64,000 nucleotides of DNA. Origin: Typhlomys cinereus (Eukaryota > Chordata > Mammalia > Rodentia > Platacanthomyidae). A program made the translations under genes and the position numbers. The stretch is from the NCBI GenBank assembly GCA_023101885.1, contig JALPQD010000831.1, positions 160,255-224,254 of the forward strand, written 5' to 3'. Shown here piece after piece: positions 36,548-46,574 of this stretch. Positions within the stretch are counted from its first letter, which is position 1. Each line of letters starts with the position of its first letter. A model generated the notes under the pieces. The model was not told the DNA's origin. It searched no databases and saw only the letters and a program-made list of their open reading frames with translations.

Positions 36548-36670
36548 TTCTTAGTCTCATACTATTGACATTTGGACTTGGGCAACACCTTGTAGTGGGG
36601 ACTGTTCTAAGTATTATACAGTGTTATCAGCATCTCTGGCCTCTGCTCACTAAAAAGCTTCTTGCCGAAC
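36548..36670 (-). mobile_element. MER20-like DNA transposon fossil
   Basis: TACTATTGACATTTGGACTTGGGCAACACCTTGTAGTGGGGACTG and ATCAGCATCTCTGGCCTCTGCTCACTA are reverse-complement MER20. Confidence 0.65.
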
Positions 36671-37084
36671 TCTTTCAAATAATAGTATAGCAAGGTTGCA
36701 GGGGGAAGGTTGCTGGGGGAAGGTTGCAGGGGAAAGAAATCTTTCCATGGAAAAGCCTCCAAAGTTCCACACCTGAATACTTCAATAGAGTTCAATGACC
36801 TGTTTTTCTTTTATGGTTAACACAATATGCTATCACCATCCTAAGTAGTTGAGACATAGATTGTCTTTTCAGGTGAAATGGAGACTTAGATATGTCCCCC
36901 CCAAATACTTGTTCTCCTTTTCTGCCACAGAAATAGAAATCCTATTTCAGCTGGCACCAACTCACCTAGAATAAACATTATGTTACCCAGCCTGTTTACA
37001 GTTAAGGATGACTATGTGACAAAATTGTGGACAACGTCCTGTCACAAACAACAGATAATGTGCCTGAAGAGATCATTGGTTTTC

Positions 37085-37275
37085 ATCAGAGCCACCCACA
37101 GGACATTTGGCAATGCCTTGAGACATTCTTGGTTGTCACAACTGGAGATTGATACTACAGTCAAATGAGAAGAGACCATTGATATTGCTAAACATGCTAC
37201 AGAAAACAAGAAAGAATGATCCTAACCCAAATGTCAATAGCACAAAGACTATGAAACTCCAAATTAGAAGTAATT
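37085..37275 (+). mobile_element. MER20-like DNA transposon fossil
   Basis: GGACATTTGGCAATGCCTTGAGACATTCTTGGTTGTCACAACTGG is a close plus-strand MER20 match, and AAATGTCAATAGCACAAAG is near its other end. Confidence 0.7.
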
Positions 37276-37546
37276 ATTCCTGGTTCTTTCAAGCTTCGTC
37301 ACAGAATATAAGTGCCTTTTGCTTCTCTGATATCTACAAGGCAATGAAAGAATTCCAGATCTGAATTTTTGATTGACCTGACACGCTTTTTCTGTAGTCA
37401 CTAAACCAGTGGTGTTCAGAACGTTCCTGTCCCAGGGCCCCTTTTACAGTCTCACACATTATTCAGGGTTCCACAGGCTTGCATTTATGTGGGTTCTATG
37501 AATTATTAGTAATTGAATTAGGAATTAAAACTAAGGCTGTTTTGCA

Positions 37547-37785
37547 TTGGGTGCGTATATGTGTGTGCGAGTGCATGTGTGTGCATGCACACGCATGAGG
37601 GAAGGGGTGTGGATGTGTATGCATGTGTGTGAGGGTATGCATGTATGCATGCACATGCATGCATATGGGGTGTGTGTGTATGTGCATACATATGTGTGTG
37701 CCTGTGTACATGTGTGTGCATGTGTACGTGTGTGTGCATGTGTCTGTGCCTACATGTGTGTGTGCGTGTGTGTGTACATGTGCAA
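37547..37785. repeat. Long degenerate (TG/CA)n tract with GCATGC units
   Basis: About 240 bases of nearly strict purine-pyrimidine alternation (GTGTGTGCATGCACACGCATG and similar). Cys/Met/Val- and His/Thr-rich frames on both strands are artefacts. It fits the tail of the SINE that follows on the minus strand. Confidence 0.85.
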
Positions 37786-37795
37786 GAAGGGCAGA

Positions 37796-38035
37796 GCCAG
37801 CCTCTGGTGTCATCCCTCAGGTGCTACCCTCTTGCTCTTTGAAACATGGTTTCTTGCTTACCCTGGAACTCACCAATGAGGCAAGGCTGGCTGGCCAGGA
37901 AGCATGGTGTATCCATCTGACCCCTCCCTAGCACTGGGATCCAAGCAAGCTCCATCGGCTTGTTTCCAGGCATTGAACACAGGTCCTCATACTTATCAGG
38001 CAAGCACCTTACCAACTGAGTTATCTCCAGTCCCT
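37796..38035 (-). repeat. B4-like composite SINE
   Basis: CTGGTGTCATCCCTCAGGTGCTACCC, GGCAAGGCTGGCTGGCCAGGAAGC, and CAGGTCCTCATACTTATCAGGCAAGCACCTTACCAACTGAGTTATCTCC give the reversed B4 order, ending in the tRNA-like head. Confidence 0.75.
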
Positions 38036-38194
38036 GACTGCGAATGTTTTAAAACACCAGGAGAACAGCTTTCTGCAGTTGCAGGATATCATTGCACGCA
38101 ATTTCACACCATCTCCGGGAAACTACATGATATACTCCTGAAAACATGGGAGTGAAAACGCAAATAAGACCTTTATGCTATTATGAAAACTTTT

Positions 38195-38330
38195 TTAAGG
38201 AGTTGCACTATATGTCCCAGGATACCCTAGAACCAGCTATACATCCAAGTGTGGCCTTAAACTCAAAATTCTCTTGCTCTAGCCTCTAGTGTTGGCATTA
38301 TGGGTGTGCACCACCATGACCAGAGGAAAA
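38195..38330 (-). repeat. B1-like SINE
   Basis: A T-run, CACTATATGTCCCAGGATACCC, GTGTGGCCTTAAACTCA and GGGTGTGCACCACCATGACC are reverse-complement B1. Confidence 0.65.
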
Positions 38331-38509
38331 TAATTTTGAATTCAAGGAATTCCTATGAATAAGAAATTCCCAAGGCTCCTCAGACCACACTTTGAGAAGT
38401 AAAGAACTGATTAATGGCAACACTTTTAAAACCTAGTCATTAGTAAATATTTTGGCAATCTTTTGATCTTCAGTCAAAAGGGGTATTTTTCCAACTAAAT
38501 ATATGTTCA

Positions 38510-38607
38510 TTGTTGGACATGATGGCTCATACCTATAATGTCAACATTCAAGAGGTGTATTACCATGAGTTCAAGGCCAATTTGGACTATATAGTGAGAC
38601 CTTATAT

Positions 38608-38658
<51 letters not shown>

Positions 38659-38680
38659 GTTCGCTCGCTCGCTCTCTCTT
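38510..38680 (+). repeat. B1-like SINE with (CA)n and CGCT tail
   Basis: TTGGACATGATGGCTCATACC, GAGTTCAAGGCCAATTTGGAC and TATAGTGAGACC are B1-like. The tail is about 46 bases of CA (38611-38656) and then GTTCGCTCGCTCGCTCTCTC. Confidence 0.7.
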
Positions 38681-38759
38681 CTGAAAGTGAACAGAGAGTT
38701 TGCTATTATAATTTCTCTAGGGCACAAAGTGTACAAATGAGAGGAATAAAGGTTATTAT

Positions 38760-39235
38760 TATTCTCACAACAATGGCTTTTAATCTTTTAATACTGAACT
38801 GACTTGTTGATCATGGAGGTCATCCAAGTCTTCCTCAAATCAGAGACATCTAGAACTATTGGACGATATTGCTCTTGTGTTTTTCATAGGTCTAATTTCG
38901 GCAAAGCATAGTAATAAAAAAAGGACTTTCAAGTCTTCAGTTATATTATTCTTCCCTTTCCCTCACCCTTCACAGCTGGAAACCTGCCAGGAAAATTTAT
39001 GTCCAGGAGAAGAGCAATACAAGCTCTGCTCCCCAAAATCAGTTACCCAGAGAGAAGAATCACAGTGGAATTTTTTTTCTTCATGAAGGTTTTGGGAAGA
39101 ACTCAATGTTTTTGTCATTTTTATCTGTATTTGATAAAGACTTAAGTCCTAGAATGTGTACAATACCAAATGTCTCCTTAAAAGAATTACTCATAGTCTC
39201 AAGGCAAAAATGCCAGTACATACAAGCCAGGTCAC
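38760..39235. other. No gene or repeat recognised
   Basis: Short frame at 38859-39086 only, without features. Confidence 0.4.
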
Positions 39236-39362
39236 TTTACAAATAGCCTGCACTGTGGTACTGGCCTGTAATCCCAGCACTCAGGATGTGGCCACAGAAG
39301 GATCGAGAGTTTAAGGACATAGTAAACTCAAGGGCAGCCTGGAGAACAAGGGACCCTGCCCC

Positions 39363-39405
<43 letters not shown>
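39236..39405 (+). repeat. B1-like SINE with (AAAT)n tail
   Basis: GGCCTGTAATCCCAGCACTCAGG and AGGGCAGCCTGGAGAACAAGGGACCCTG are B1. The tail has expanded into about ten AAAT units (39366-39405). Confidence 0.75.
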
Positions 39406-39507
39406 GCTAAAATATCTTTTTAAGTAATGTTTTTTTCATTTTTTGATGTTCTGCACAACTAATTTTTTTTACAACTAATTTTTTTTAAGCATAGATGCCT
39501 TGAAGTC

Positions 39508-39720
39508 AATAGATGTAGTTTAAATATGAAGTGTTCCCCACAGGCTAATGTGTTTAAACACACAGTGTCCAGCAGGTGGTGTTGTTGGGAGATTGTGGAA
39601 CCTTTGGCTTGGGAGGAACTAGGTCAATGGGGGAGGTCCCTGGAAGGTTACAGCTTCACTGGCCTTCTGGCCTGATCTAGTTCCTGAACCATGGCTTTGA
39701 GAAACTATGTTGGACATGCA
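39508..39720. repeat. Rodent interspersed repeat, class not assigned
   Basis: GTCCAGCAGGTGGTGTTGTTGGGAGATTGTGGAACC, GGAACTAGGTCAATGGGGGAGG and GGTTACAGC follow a phrase family common in rodent genomes. I cannot name it safely. Confidence 0.4.
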
Positions 39721-39724
39721 AAGA

Positions 39725-39880
39725 AACAGTGAGGGTCTAGTTATGCTCTGCTATGGGACGTATCCTGTGCATTATAGGATCGTTATCATTCTTTGCAGCC
39801 ACTTACTACAGATCAATAGCATGCTCTGGGTTGTGACAATCAGTAAAGCTTCAACATTTTGAAAATTATTCTGGCGGAAG
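39725..39880 (-). mobile_element. MER20-like DNA transposon fossil
   Basis: CCTGTGCATTATAGGATCGTTATCATTCTTTGCAGCCACTTACTAC and TGGGTTGTGACAATCAG follow the reversed MER20 order. Confidence 0.6.
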
Positions 39881-39884
39881 AATC

Positions 39885-40925
39885 ACTGATATAGACACAT
39901 GGCTTTATCATGGAAAATCATTCCATTAGAGACAATGAACATATGAGGTAAGACCATGTTTTCTTGGCAAGACCCCGGATCTGCTTGTTTCGTTCTAAGG
40001 AATCTGACTTCAAATTTTTCCAAAGAGAACAGGGAAGGAGTTCCTTGTAACCTGCCCAGAGCTTCCTACTTTGCTGAACAAATGACTGACTCTTGGTCAT
40101 CTACAAGGACATAGTTCGAATGCTCAGGGATGACTAATGTTTCTCATCCTCTCAGGACATGCTTCGCAGTGACCATGAACTACCACCTCCCACAGCGTCT
40201 CCTGCAACTAACATATCTAACATCAGGAAGTGCCCACATCCAATAGACTTAAACCATGTGCCTTATACAATTGCCAAGGATCTTGGAAAAGGAAACCGAA
40301 TGTGACCTTTCTGAATTAATCTAGAGAAGAACACAGACCCCCTAGCCAGTGGCCTTATCGTCACACTTCCCCCACACTCCATTCCCAGCAGCCTAGTCTG
40401 TAATCGGCTCTTTTGGAGCCTCTTGCACAATTATTTAGAACAAGACTCAATAAGCTTGGTGGTCATAACCAGCCAAGGTAGATCAATGAACTATAAAATT
40501 ATTGGATATGAACAGGGAAAAGGTACAATATTTAAGAGAAATGCATTTAAAAAGCTATCATGAAGATCAACAGTATAGCTTAGAGAGCAGCTAGTAAGAA
40601 GAGGAGCAGTTCTATGCCAAGAAGTTTCGAATTCCCTCTTATTCTACAATCTTCTTTTTAATAATGGCAGAGTTTGGGAAGAGCATTCACAAGCTAAATG
40701 ACAAATGGTTTATGCTTCCTCAGATAGATGGTTATGCTTCCTTGGCACAACAATGAATCGTTTTGATATTCACATGCTTGAAATAGTCGTTGGTCACTCT
40801 TAGGAACTTGTCAAAGTGACCACTTGCCACCTTGCTTTCAAGGTGGAAGATGGCTCACTCACACTTGGATGGCTTGAAAGAACTCACAAAAAAAATGCTA
40901 AGGAAGAATGGCTCTTTCAAGAATG
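39885..40925. other. No gene or repeat recognised
   Basis: Unremarkable sequence with frames of 61 codons or fewer. Confidence 0.4.
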
Positions 40926-40929
40926 CTAC

Positions 40930-41140
40930 GGGGTTGGGGATATTTATCAGTTACTAGAGTGTTTTCAGGAAGCCTTAGGTTCAATTCCCAGAACTGCATA
41001 AAATGAACATAGTGACACATATTTATCATCTCAGGATGGGGTAAGAGGAAAATTTGAAGTTCAAGTCATTCTTGGTTGCATAGCAAGTCTGAATCTAGCC
41101 TGGGCTACACGAGACCCTTTGTTAAAGGAAAGGGGACAGA
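40930..41140 (+). repeat. B4-like composite SINE
   Basis: A tRNA-like head (GGGGTTGGGGATATTTATCAG, GTTCAATTCCCAGAACTGC) is followed by a B1-like half (CATCTCAGGATGGGGTAAGAGG, GAATCTAGCCTGGGCTACACGAGACCC). Confidence 0.65.
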
Positions 41141-41144
41141 GCAA

Positions 41145-42950
41145 ACATAAACAAATAAGCAAACTTATGTGAAAACAGCATACTGTGCTTGATCTAGGGC
41201 CATACAAACCATAATCATCAGAGAACCGAATGGATGTATCGGACGAACCATGAAAAAAGAATTGCATTCCCATGGTACAGTGCAGCCCAGGTCAGAGCAG
41301 CTTGACTCCTCTTCTGAGTACCTGCTCGGATCTCCGTGGCCTCACAAGTGCTTCTAAATATAGTTGTTGCCATTATGCAGCCAACATGGCCAATTGCCTT
41401 TGAAAAAGGTAGTTTGTTTCTGCAAACGCAGGAGAAAAGCATCTTATGCACATATGTCCACATGGTGGCGCAAGAACCATCAGCCCAAACTTTCCTGGAG
41501 GTTGTGGGATGGGGCGAGGGGAGGAGGCAGGGGAGAGAGTGGTCCCTGACAAGAATGGATTAGGCAGGATAAATAGGTTTAATATTGAAAAGCTGAATAA
41601 TTTCAGAGGTCTCTGGAATGGAGAAGCTGCTTCTATTTTCTGGTATCAGAGTGGGGTAATTAACCATGGAGAACAGGTGTCTAGAGCTTGAAAGTCCCCT
41701 GGGAGTCCAATAAATGAAGTGACTATGGTGTCTGTCTGGTCCTGGACTTGTCAGTCCGCATGTGAAAGGTATACTCGGCAGAGTTGTTACCCATTTGGCC
41801 AGTTCCTGAATGAACAAGACTGCATACCAAATGACCAGAATCCCCCAACACCAAGCACCTAAGGCCAAACTCTTCATTCATGGATCACAGCTGATGATTC
41901 AGACCGCCCCCCATAGCACATTGCTGGGTTATTTCTGTCACCTAGGACTTTGCACATTGCAGGGGTTGCTCAATCAACTTCTCTCTGACCACATGCAAAC
42001 TGCATGCCTCAGACCGCTCACTGAATCTTTGTATTTCTACTTCTTTATCAGTGTTGGCGGACTAATAAATGCACTGTAAGAGTAATTATGATGATAAAAA
42101 TACAAGTTACACGAGATTGATGTAAGTAAATTGGTTGATATTTGCAAAACTCATTATGAACACCATATAAGCGTTGGCTTTTCCAAATGTCAGCAGGACT
42201 GAGCTGAAAGCAACAAGCATTGCTCTCTGGGAGGGTATTAACAGAGCTTTTCTGTGAATGATCTGTTTCCTGAGGTTGTTTGCACATATCTTCCTATGTG
42301 GATTTGAATGACACGTTTTCTTTACAGCCACACAGAACTGTTGGGCAACTTACTGCTTCACTTCCATTCTTCCCTCAAGCGAAATGACCACTCTTTCAAG
42401 TAAATCCTACTTCTCTCCACTCAATCAGTGGGAGCCAGCAACATCATGAAATCAGAGGGAGAGGGTAGGAATAGTGGGGGAAAAAAACCTTTTCCATGAT
42501 TTATAGGCAGACCATGCCCATGACTTTGCCCCATCTCAAAGCCCAGGCAGTCAGCCCAATTCAAGGCTGAGAGTGAAGCCTCCTCTTCAGAGAGGTGCCA
42601 AGGAAGGGCAGAAAAGTTAACTGTCCTTCCTGAGAAGGGTTTGCTGACTCCCTTAGCCTCTCGCATCCACTTGAGAGATACAAACTGTCACTCCTTAGAT
42701 CCTGCAGGTTTGGAGAGCCTCCCTGAGGCTTAGAGTTTGAGAGCTGAGATGCAAAGCTGGAAACCTCTGTCAGGCTTGATAAGCTACCCAGGAGGGCAAA
42801 GCTACAATTACTTATCTCACGATAATCTTAGCCATGTTGGTACCCTTTTGTTGTCAAAGCCTGAGAGTGGGGAGGGAATGTGAGTGGGTGGTTGGTGGGC
42901 AGGGATGCTGAGAAACATCATGGGGAGCTTCCAAAGCAGAATGACACAGC
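41145..42950. other. No gene or repeat recognised
   Basis: Several overlapping frames of 60 to 105 codons on both strands (for example 41560-41877 minus and 41810-42079 plus). None shows a domain and they contradict each other, so I do not call a gene. Confidence 0.35.
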
Positions 42951-42956
42951 TATTAG

Positions 42957-43330
42957 GCTGGGGAGATGGATCAATGGGTAAGACCTTGCCCCACAAGTGG
43001 GAGGAGCTTAGTTCCTATCCCTCAAATTCACATAAAAACTGAGCAGGTGTGGCAGCTGCCTGAAGTGCCAACGCTCCAGAGGCAAAGACAAGGAATGCTA
43101 AGGCAAACTCGCCAACCAGCCTACCTGACTGGCACTCTCTCGGTTCAATTGAGAAACCTACATTAATAAAAAAAATGAAAAATTAAAAAGTGGAGAGTAA
43201 TCCAAGGAAACACCCAACATCAACCTTGGACTTCTACCCACACAACCCTATGTGTGTACCCACAGACATGTAAACATGCACACATATATGCACCCCCATT
43301 CATACACACAACCACATACAAAAAATAAAC
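42957..43330 (+). repeat. B4-like composite SINE
   Basis: GGCTGGGGAGATGGATCAATGGGTAAG, GGCAAACTCGCCAACCAGCCTACC and the tail GACTTCTACCCACACAACCCTATGTGTGTACCCACAGACATG are B4-like, with a degenerate CA tail to 43330. Confidence 0.65.
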
Positions 43331-43469
43331 AAGAAAAAGAAAAAATGACCCGGTTTTGGGTATCAATAATGTCAAACCTACGAGAAGCTGTTTTAAGCCA
43401 TGTAAAAGTGTTTTCCTCTTATTATATCAGATCTTAATAGCTCTGAGATGAAAATATTATTTCTTCTAG

Positions 43470-44219
43470 ATTGTAACACGAGCTCAAAGGCAACCCACAG
43501 AATGGGAGAAAATCTTCACTAACCACATATCTGATAGAGCTCTACTGTCCAGAGTGCACAAAGAACTTAGAAAACTAAACACCAAGGAAACTAATGGCCC
43601 AATTAAAAAATGGGCCCTGGAACTTAAAAGAAATTTTACCAGGGATGAAATTAAAATGTCTAACAAATATCTTAAAAAATGCTCCACATCCTTAGCCATC
43701 AGGGAAATGCAAATCAAAACTTCCCTGAGATATCATCTCACCCCGGTCAGGATGGCAAAAATCCACAATATGAACAACAAATGCTGGAGAGGATGTGGAG
43801 AGAGGGGAACTCTCCTACATTGCTGGTGGGAATGCAGGCTCATACAGCCACTCTGGCGAGCCGTCTGGAGATTCTTAAAGAAATTAAAGATTGAAATGCC
43901 ATATGACCCTGCAATTCCACTTTTGGGAATAACCCCCTATGCAGCAGAGGTTCACCTCGATAGCACAAGCACGACCATGTTCACAGCAGCACTGTTTACA
44001 ATAGCAAAGTCATGGAATCAACCTAAATGTCCAACAGTCAACAAGTGGATAAGGGAAATGTGGTACATCTATACAATGGAGTACTACTCAGCCATCAAAA
44101 ATGATGAATTACTGGAATTTTCCAGGAAATGGATGTCACTAGAAACAATTATATTGAGTGAAGTATTCCAGACCCAGAAAATTAAGCGCCATATGTACTC
44201 CCTAATAGGTGGCTCCTAG
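43470..44219 (+). pseudogene. L1 ORF2 protein, C-terminal fragment (truncated)
   Basis: The reading frame is open from the insertion junction (a stop lies at 43467 in the flank) to TAG at 44217-44219, 249 codons; an internal ATG gives a 221-codon frame. Full-length ORF2p (roughly 1,250-1,300 residues) has endonuclease, reverse transcriptase and a cysteine-rich end. Only the region after the polymerase remains. It starts with [10 protein letters not shown], keeps the CX3CX7HX4C motif CWRGCG...HCWWEC (residues 77, 81, 89, 94 of the internal-ATG frame), then [24 protein letters not shown] and [11 protein letters not shown], and ends SLIGGS. Both catalytic domains are missing, so no activity is expected. 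Confidence 0.93.
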
Positions 44220-44752
44220 TACCAAACCCACCCAGCCCACCTAGAGACACTCAACGATAATCTCTATAATACAGTAATTGCAAGGAATATGAACAGGAGG
44301 GATGGGGTAGGAGGGCCGCAAAAGAAACAAGGAGAGAGGGGACCACGTTACAGCAGAGAAAATAGGCCTCCATCAAGGACTGCAAGTAAGCAATGAGACA
44401 TCTGATTAAGTTCACAGACTTTTCGTTCCTGATCATTTACAACTGAGGGGGTGTGATCTCATCAGAAGGGGAGGGCATATAGTCTGGCAGATAAAAAGTA
44501 ACCATTTTGCAAATGGGTGATTGACCCCTCCCTCACTGTGGTTTCCTACTTTTTTTACATCTACCTTTGAATATACTCTTATAACAAGACTCTGGTTTAA
44601 CAGCTTTTTATCTCTGGCCAGGGGGTGATATCCAATACCCATCAGGATGGAGTGAAGGGCATTGCAGGAGCAGCAAAACCGCAAAAGAAAATCAACAAAC
44701 CATAATCCAGAACTTCAGAGACTCTATATCAACCACCTAGAACTAGGCCAGC

Positions 44753-44989
44753 CTAATCTCTCCCCATCCTGAAGCTCAGGGAAATTTGCAGAAGAGGGGG
44801 CGGTAAGATTGTAAGAGCACAAGGATGGGAGGAGCAATGATATGCAAGATACTCCACACAAGTTAGGGCCGAAGCAATCATAATTGGACTTTGCATGCCC
44901 TGCGCAATGTCCAACACACTATTGACCCCACAAAGTCTAGCATTTGCTAAAAGCACCAAGATCCTTGGAGACAAGGGATTGACAGCCAA
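44753..44989 (-). other. Antisense open frame in L1 3' UTR, copy 2
   Basis: A 78-codon frame on the strand opposite the L1, starting MAVNPLSPRILV and ending FRMGRD. It is almost the same peptide as the frame at 30948-31169, differing at a few residues. The frame has no domain that I know. Expression would need an antisense transcript of the L1 3' UTR. Confidence 0.3.
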
Positions 44990-45112
44990 AATAGTGTTCC
45001 TATGCTTAAGGGGAACAAAGGAAAGGGTTCAGGGAAATGCCGCTGGGTCCTTGTACGTCATCGGAGAGGACCCAGAGGAGAGTTTGGCATGCACATTAAA
45101 GGATTCTCCAGG

Positions 45113-45205
45113 GACTGGGGGAGGGGAGGCACTGGGGGGGTGGGGAGGGAGGGGTGAGGGAAGGGTGAGCAGAGGGGTCGGGGGAGGAGGAGGGAGGGAG
45201 GGAAC
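45113..45205 (+). repeat. L1 3' UTR G-rich tract, G-quadruplex prone
   Basis: Repeated runs of three to seven G (GGGACTGGGGGAGGGGAGG, CTGGGGGGGTGGGGAGGGAG, GTCGGGGGAGGAGGAGGG). Such a tract is a known shared feature of mammalian L1 3' UTRs. It recurs, as C-rich on the plus strand, in the copies near 29.5, 30.75, 52.2 and 56.9 kb. Confidence 0.85.
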
Positions 45206-45279
45206 CGGTGTACCTATTAAGCTTGTATGAGCGGAGATAATAAAAAATGATTAAAAAAAAGAAAATATTATTTCTTCTC

Positions 45280-45685
45280 TCTGCTACCTTTCTACTGTCA
45301 TGAATATGGAAGCCAGTCAATAGTGATAAATGACACTATCTCTAGTAAAGCTAAGCCTGGATCAGAGACTGTCTCCAAAGTTCAGAGTCCAACATCGCAC
45401 GTTATATGTATGGCCAAGATGGCCTAAAAATGATTATATGATGGAGAGGGGAAATGGACTGAGAATGTCTATGTGAAGAAAGGGAAGAATTTTAAGTGTT
45501 GGTGCTCAGCTTTTTTAGTTCACCTAATGATTGCAATCAAGATGCCCTAGGAAACATAACAGTGTATCGAAGAACATATTTCCTAGGGAAATTAATCATA
45601 TATTTTCAAACATTACAAATCCAAGAAAACCACTTAACTACGAATGCTGGGTTTTACGTTTGTAACTCCTTTCTGCGATGAACGC
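45280..45685. other. No gene or repeat recognised
   Basis: The flank after the L1 insertion. No supported feature. Confidence 0.4.
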
Positions 45686-45689
45686 CTGA

Positions 45690-46030
45690 CTCCAACCATC
45701 TACGGGACAAATGGGCTTTATTCACTTCTTATTTCCAAGTTACAGACCATGGAGAAAGGGAAGAAATAGCAGCATAAGGGACAAAGGAAGCTGGTCACAT
45801 CACACCCAGTGCCAAAGCAGAGGGGAAGGGCTGCTACTACCTAGTTGTTCACTGGCCTGCCTGGCAATGCTCAACTAGCTGCCTTCATCTTTACCTACCT
45901 GCCCAGGGAATGGTGCCGCCCACATGAACAGTTCTTCTCACTTTAATCAAAGTAATCAAGACACTCCCCTGCAGACTTGTCCAGAGGTTAACCTCCCAGG
46001 TGTCAAGCTGACAGCTGGAACCAACTAGCA
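45690..46030 (-). repeat. MaLR-like LTR fragment
   Basis: GGGCTTTATTCACTTC (AATAAA on the other strand), GCTGGTCACATCACACCCAG, and near the other end CCCAGGTGTCAAGCTGACAGC show the layout of rodent LTRs like 46945-47215 and 57995-58340. Family not named. Confidence 0.45.
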
Positions 46031-46077
46031 TATTCTGTATCAATGACATTCATTTTTTGGCTTAAGAATTTAGCCTT

Positions 46078-46389
46078 AAGAATCTTTATAGGGCTGGAGA
46101 AGTGGCTCAGGGGTTAAGCCTCTGCCTTGCAGGCAGAAGGTCCTGAGTTCGAATCCCAGATCCCACGTATAGACGCCGGGCGGAAGCGGGGGCGGCCTGC
46201 GCTTCTGGTCCTGGTAGGGCGGAGCCTGTGAATCCCGGGGCAGAAGGAGGTGGAGGCAGCCATGGTGGTTCCCAAATTCGTCCGTGGTTCTACACACATA
46301 CATACAAACATGCGCACGCACATACATACACACACACGCACAATTGAATAAATAATAATAAAAAAAAATTTTAAAAAAGAATCTTTATA
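46078..46389 (+). mobile_element. Near-intact B2-superfamily (Dip-like) SINE with exact 13-bp target duplication
   Basis: AAGAATCTTTATA flanks 46091-46376 (copies at 46078-46090 and 46377-46389). The head keeps a pol III A box (TGGCTCAGGGGT, 46103-46114) and a consensus B box (AGTTCGAATCC, 46146-46156). The body is GC-rich with many CpGs; then follows a CA-rich stretch, AATAAA (46347-46352) and a T-run (46369-46372). The T-run and AATAAA place it in the T+ class. Its movement depends on L1. Confidence 0.88.
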
Positions 46390-46390
46390 A

Positions 46391-46440
<50 letters not shown>

Positions 46441-46570
46441 CTCTCTCTCTCTCCTTTCTCTTCTACTCTGTCCTTTCCTCTTTTCCTCCTTCTCCCTGTC
46501 GCTCTTCCTGTCCCCTCTCACCCCATACTTTCTCTCTTTCCCCCTCCCTTACTCCCTCCCTCCCTCTCGT
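46391..46570. repeat. (CT)n microsatellite and CT-rich region
   Basis: A pure CT run to about 46437, then impure TCTC/CCTT sequence. Arg/Glu-rich minus-strand frames (46114-46521, 46463-46651) are its artefacts. Confidence 0.9.
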
Positions 46571-46574
46571 TTGT

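Larger units (their letters stand above)
37404..38413 (+). mobile_element. hAT-like DNA transposon fossil split by younger insertions
   Basis: The left part CAGTGGTGTTCAGAACG...GGGCCCCTTTTACAGTCTCACACATTATTCAGGG and GCATTTATGTGGGTTC...AATTAGGAATTAAAACTAAG belongs to a mammalian hAT-type element. Its right part resumes at about 38105-38190 (AGTGAAAACGCAAATAAGACC) and 38335-38413 (CTCAGACCACACTTTGAGAAGTAAAGAACTG). A TG-rich tract, a B4-like and a B1 SINE lie between. Name uncertain, fragment order clear. Confidence 0.55.
43450..45278 (+). mobile_element. Young 5'-truncated L1 with exact 18-bp target duplication
   Basis: GAAAATATTATTTCTTCT is present at 43450-43467 and again at 45261-45278, exactly flanking 1,793 bases. 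The insert holds the last quarter of ORF2, a 1-kb 3' UTR, a G-rich tract, and ends in AATAAAAAATGATTAAAAAAAA. The ORF2 portion has no stop or frameshift, which points to a recent insertion. The 5' end is lost, so it cannot transpose itself. Confidence 0.95.

Noticed and set aside
37496..37931. Cys/Met/Val-rich and His/Thr-rich frames of about 100 codons
   Set aside because: They are translations of a TG/CA tract and exist on both strands in several frames at once.
39563..39578. CTCF-like CCAGCAGGTGGTG
   Set aside because: Lies in an interspersed repeat and lacks the preferred GC at the end of the core.
41456..41472. Third CTCF-like motif (CCACATGGTGGCGCA)
   Set aside because: The centre departs from the core at two strongly preferred positions, so it is much weaker than the two reported sites.
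41560..42079. Possible small genes (105 and 89 codons) on opposite strands
   Set aside because: The frames overlap each other, have no recognisable domain, and show no promoter, splice or polyadenylation context.
43554..44219. Host reverse-transcriptase-like gene
   Set aside because: It is the C-terminal end of L1 ORF2 inside an insertion bounded by exact target duplications, without the endonuclease or polymerase domains.
46091..46165. tRNA gene
   Set aside because: A and B boxes are present, but the sequence is the head of a SINE with no complete cloverleaf, and it continues into the SINE body and tail.
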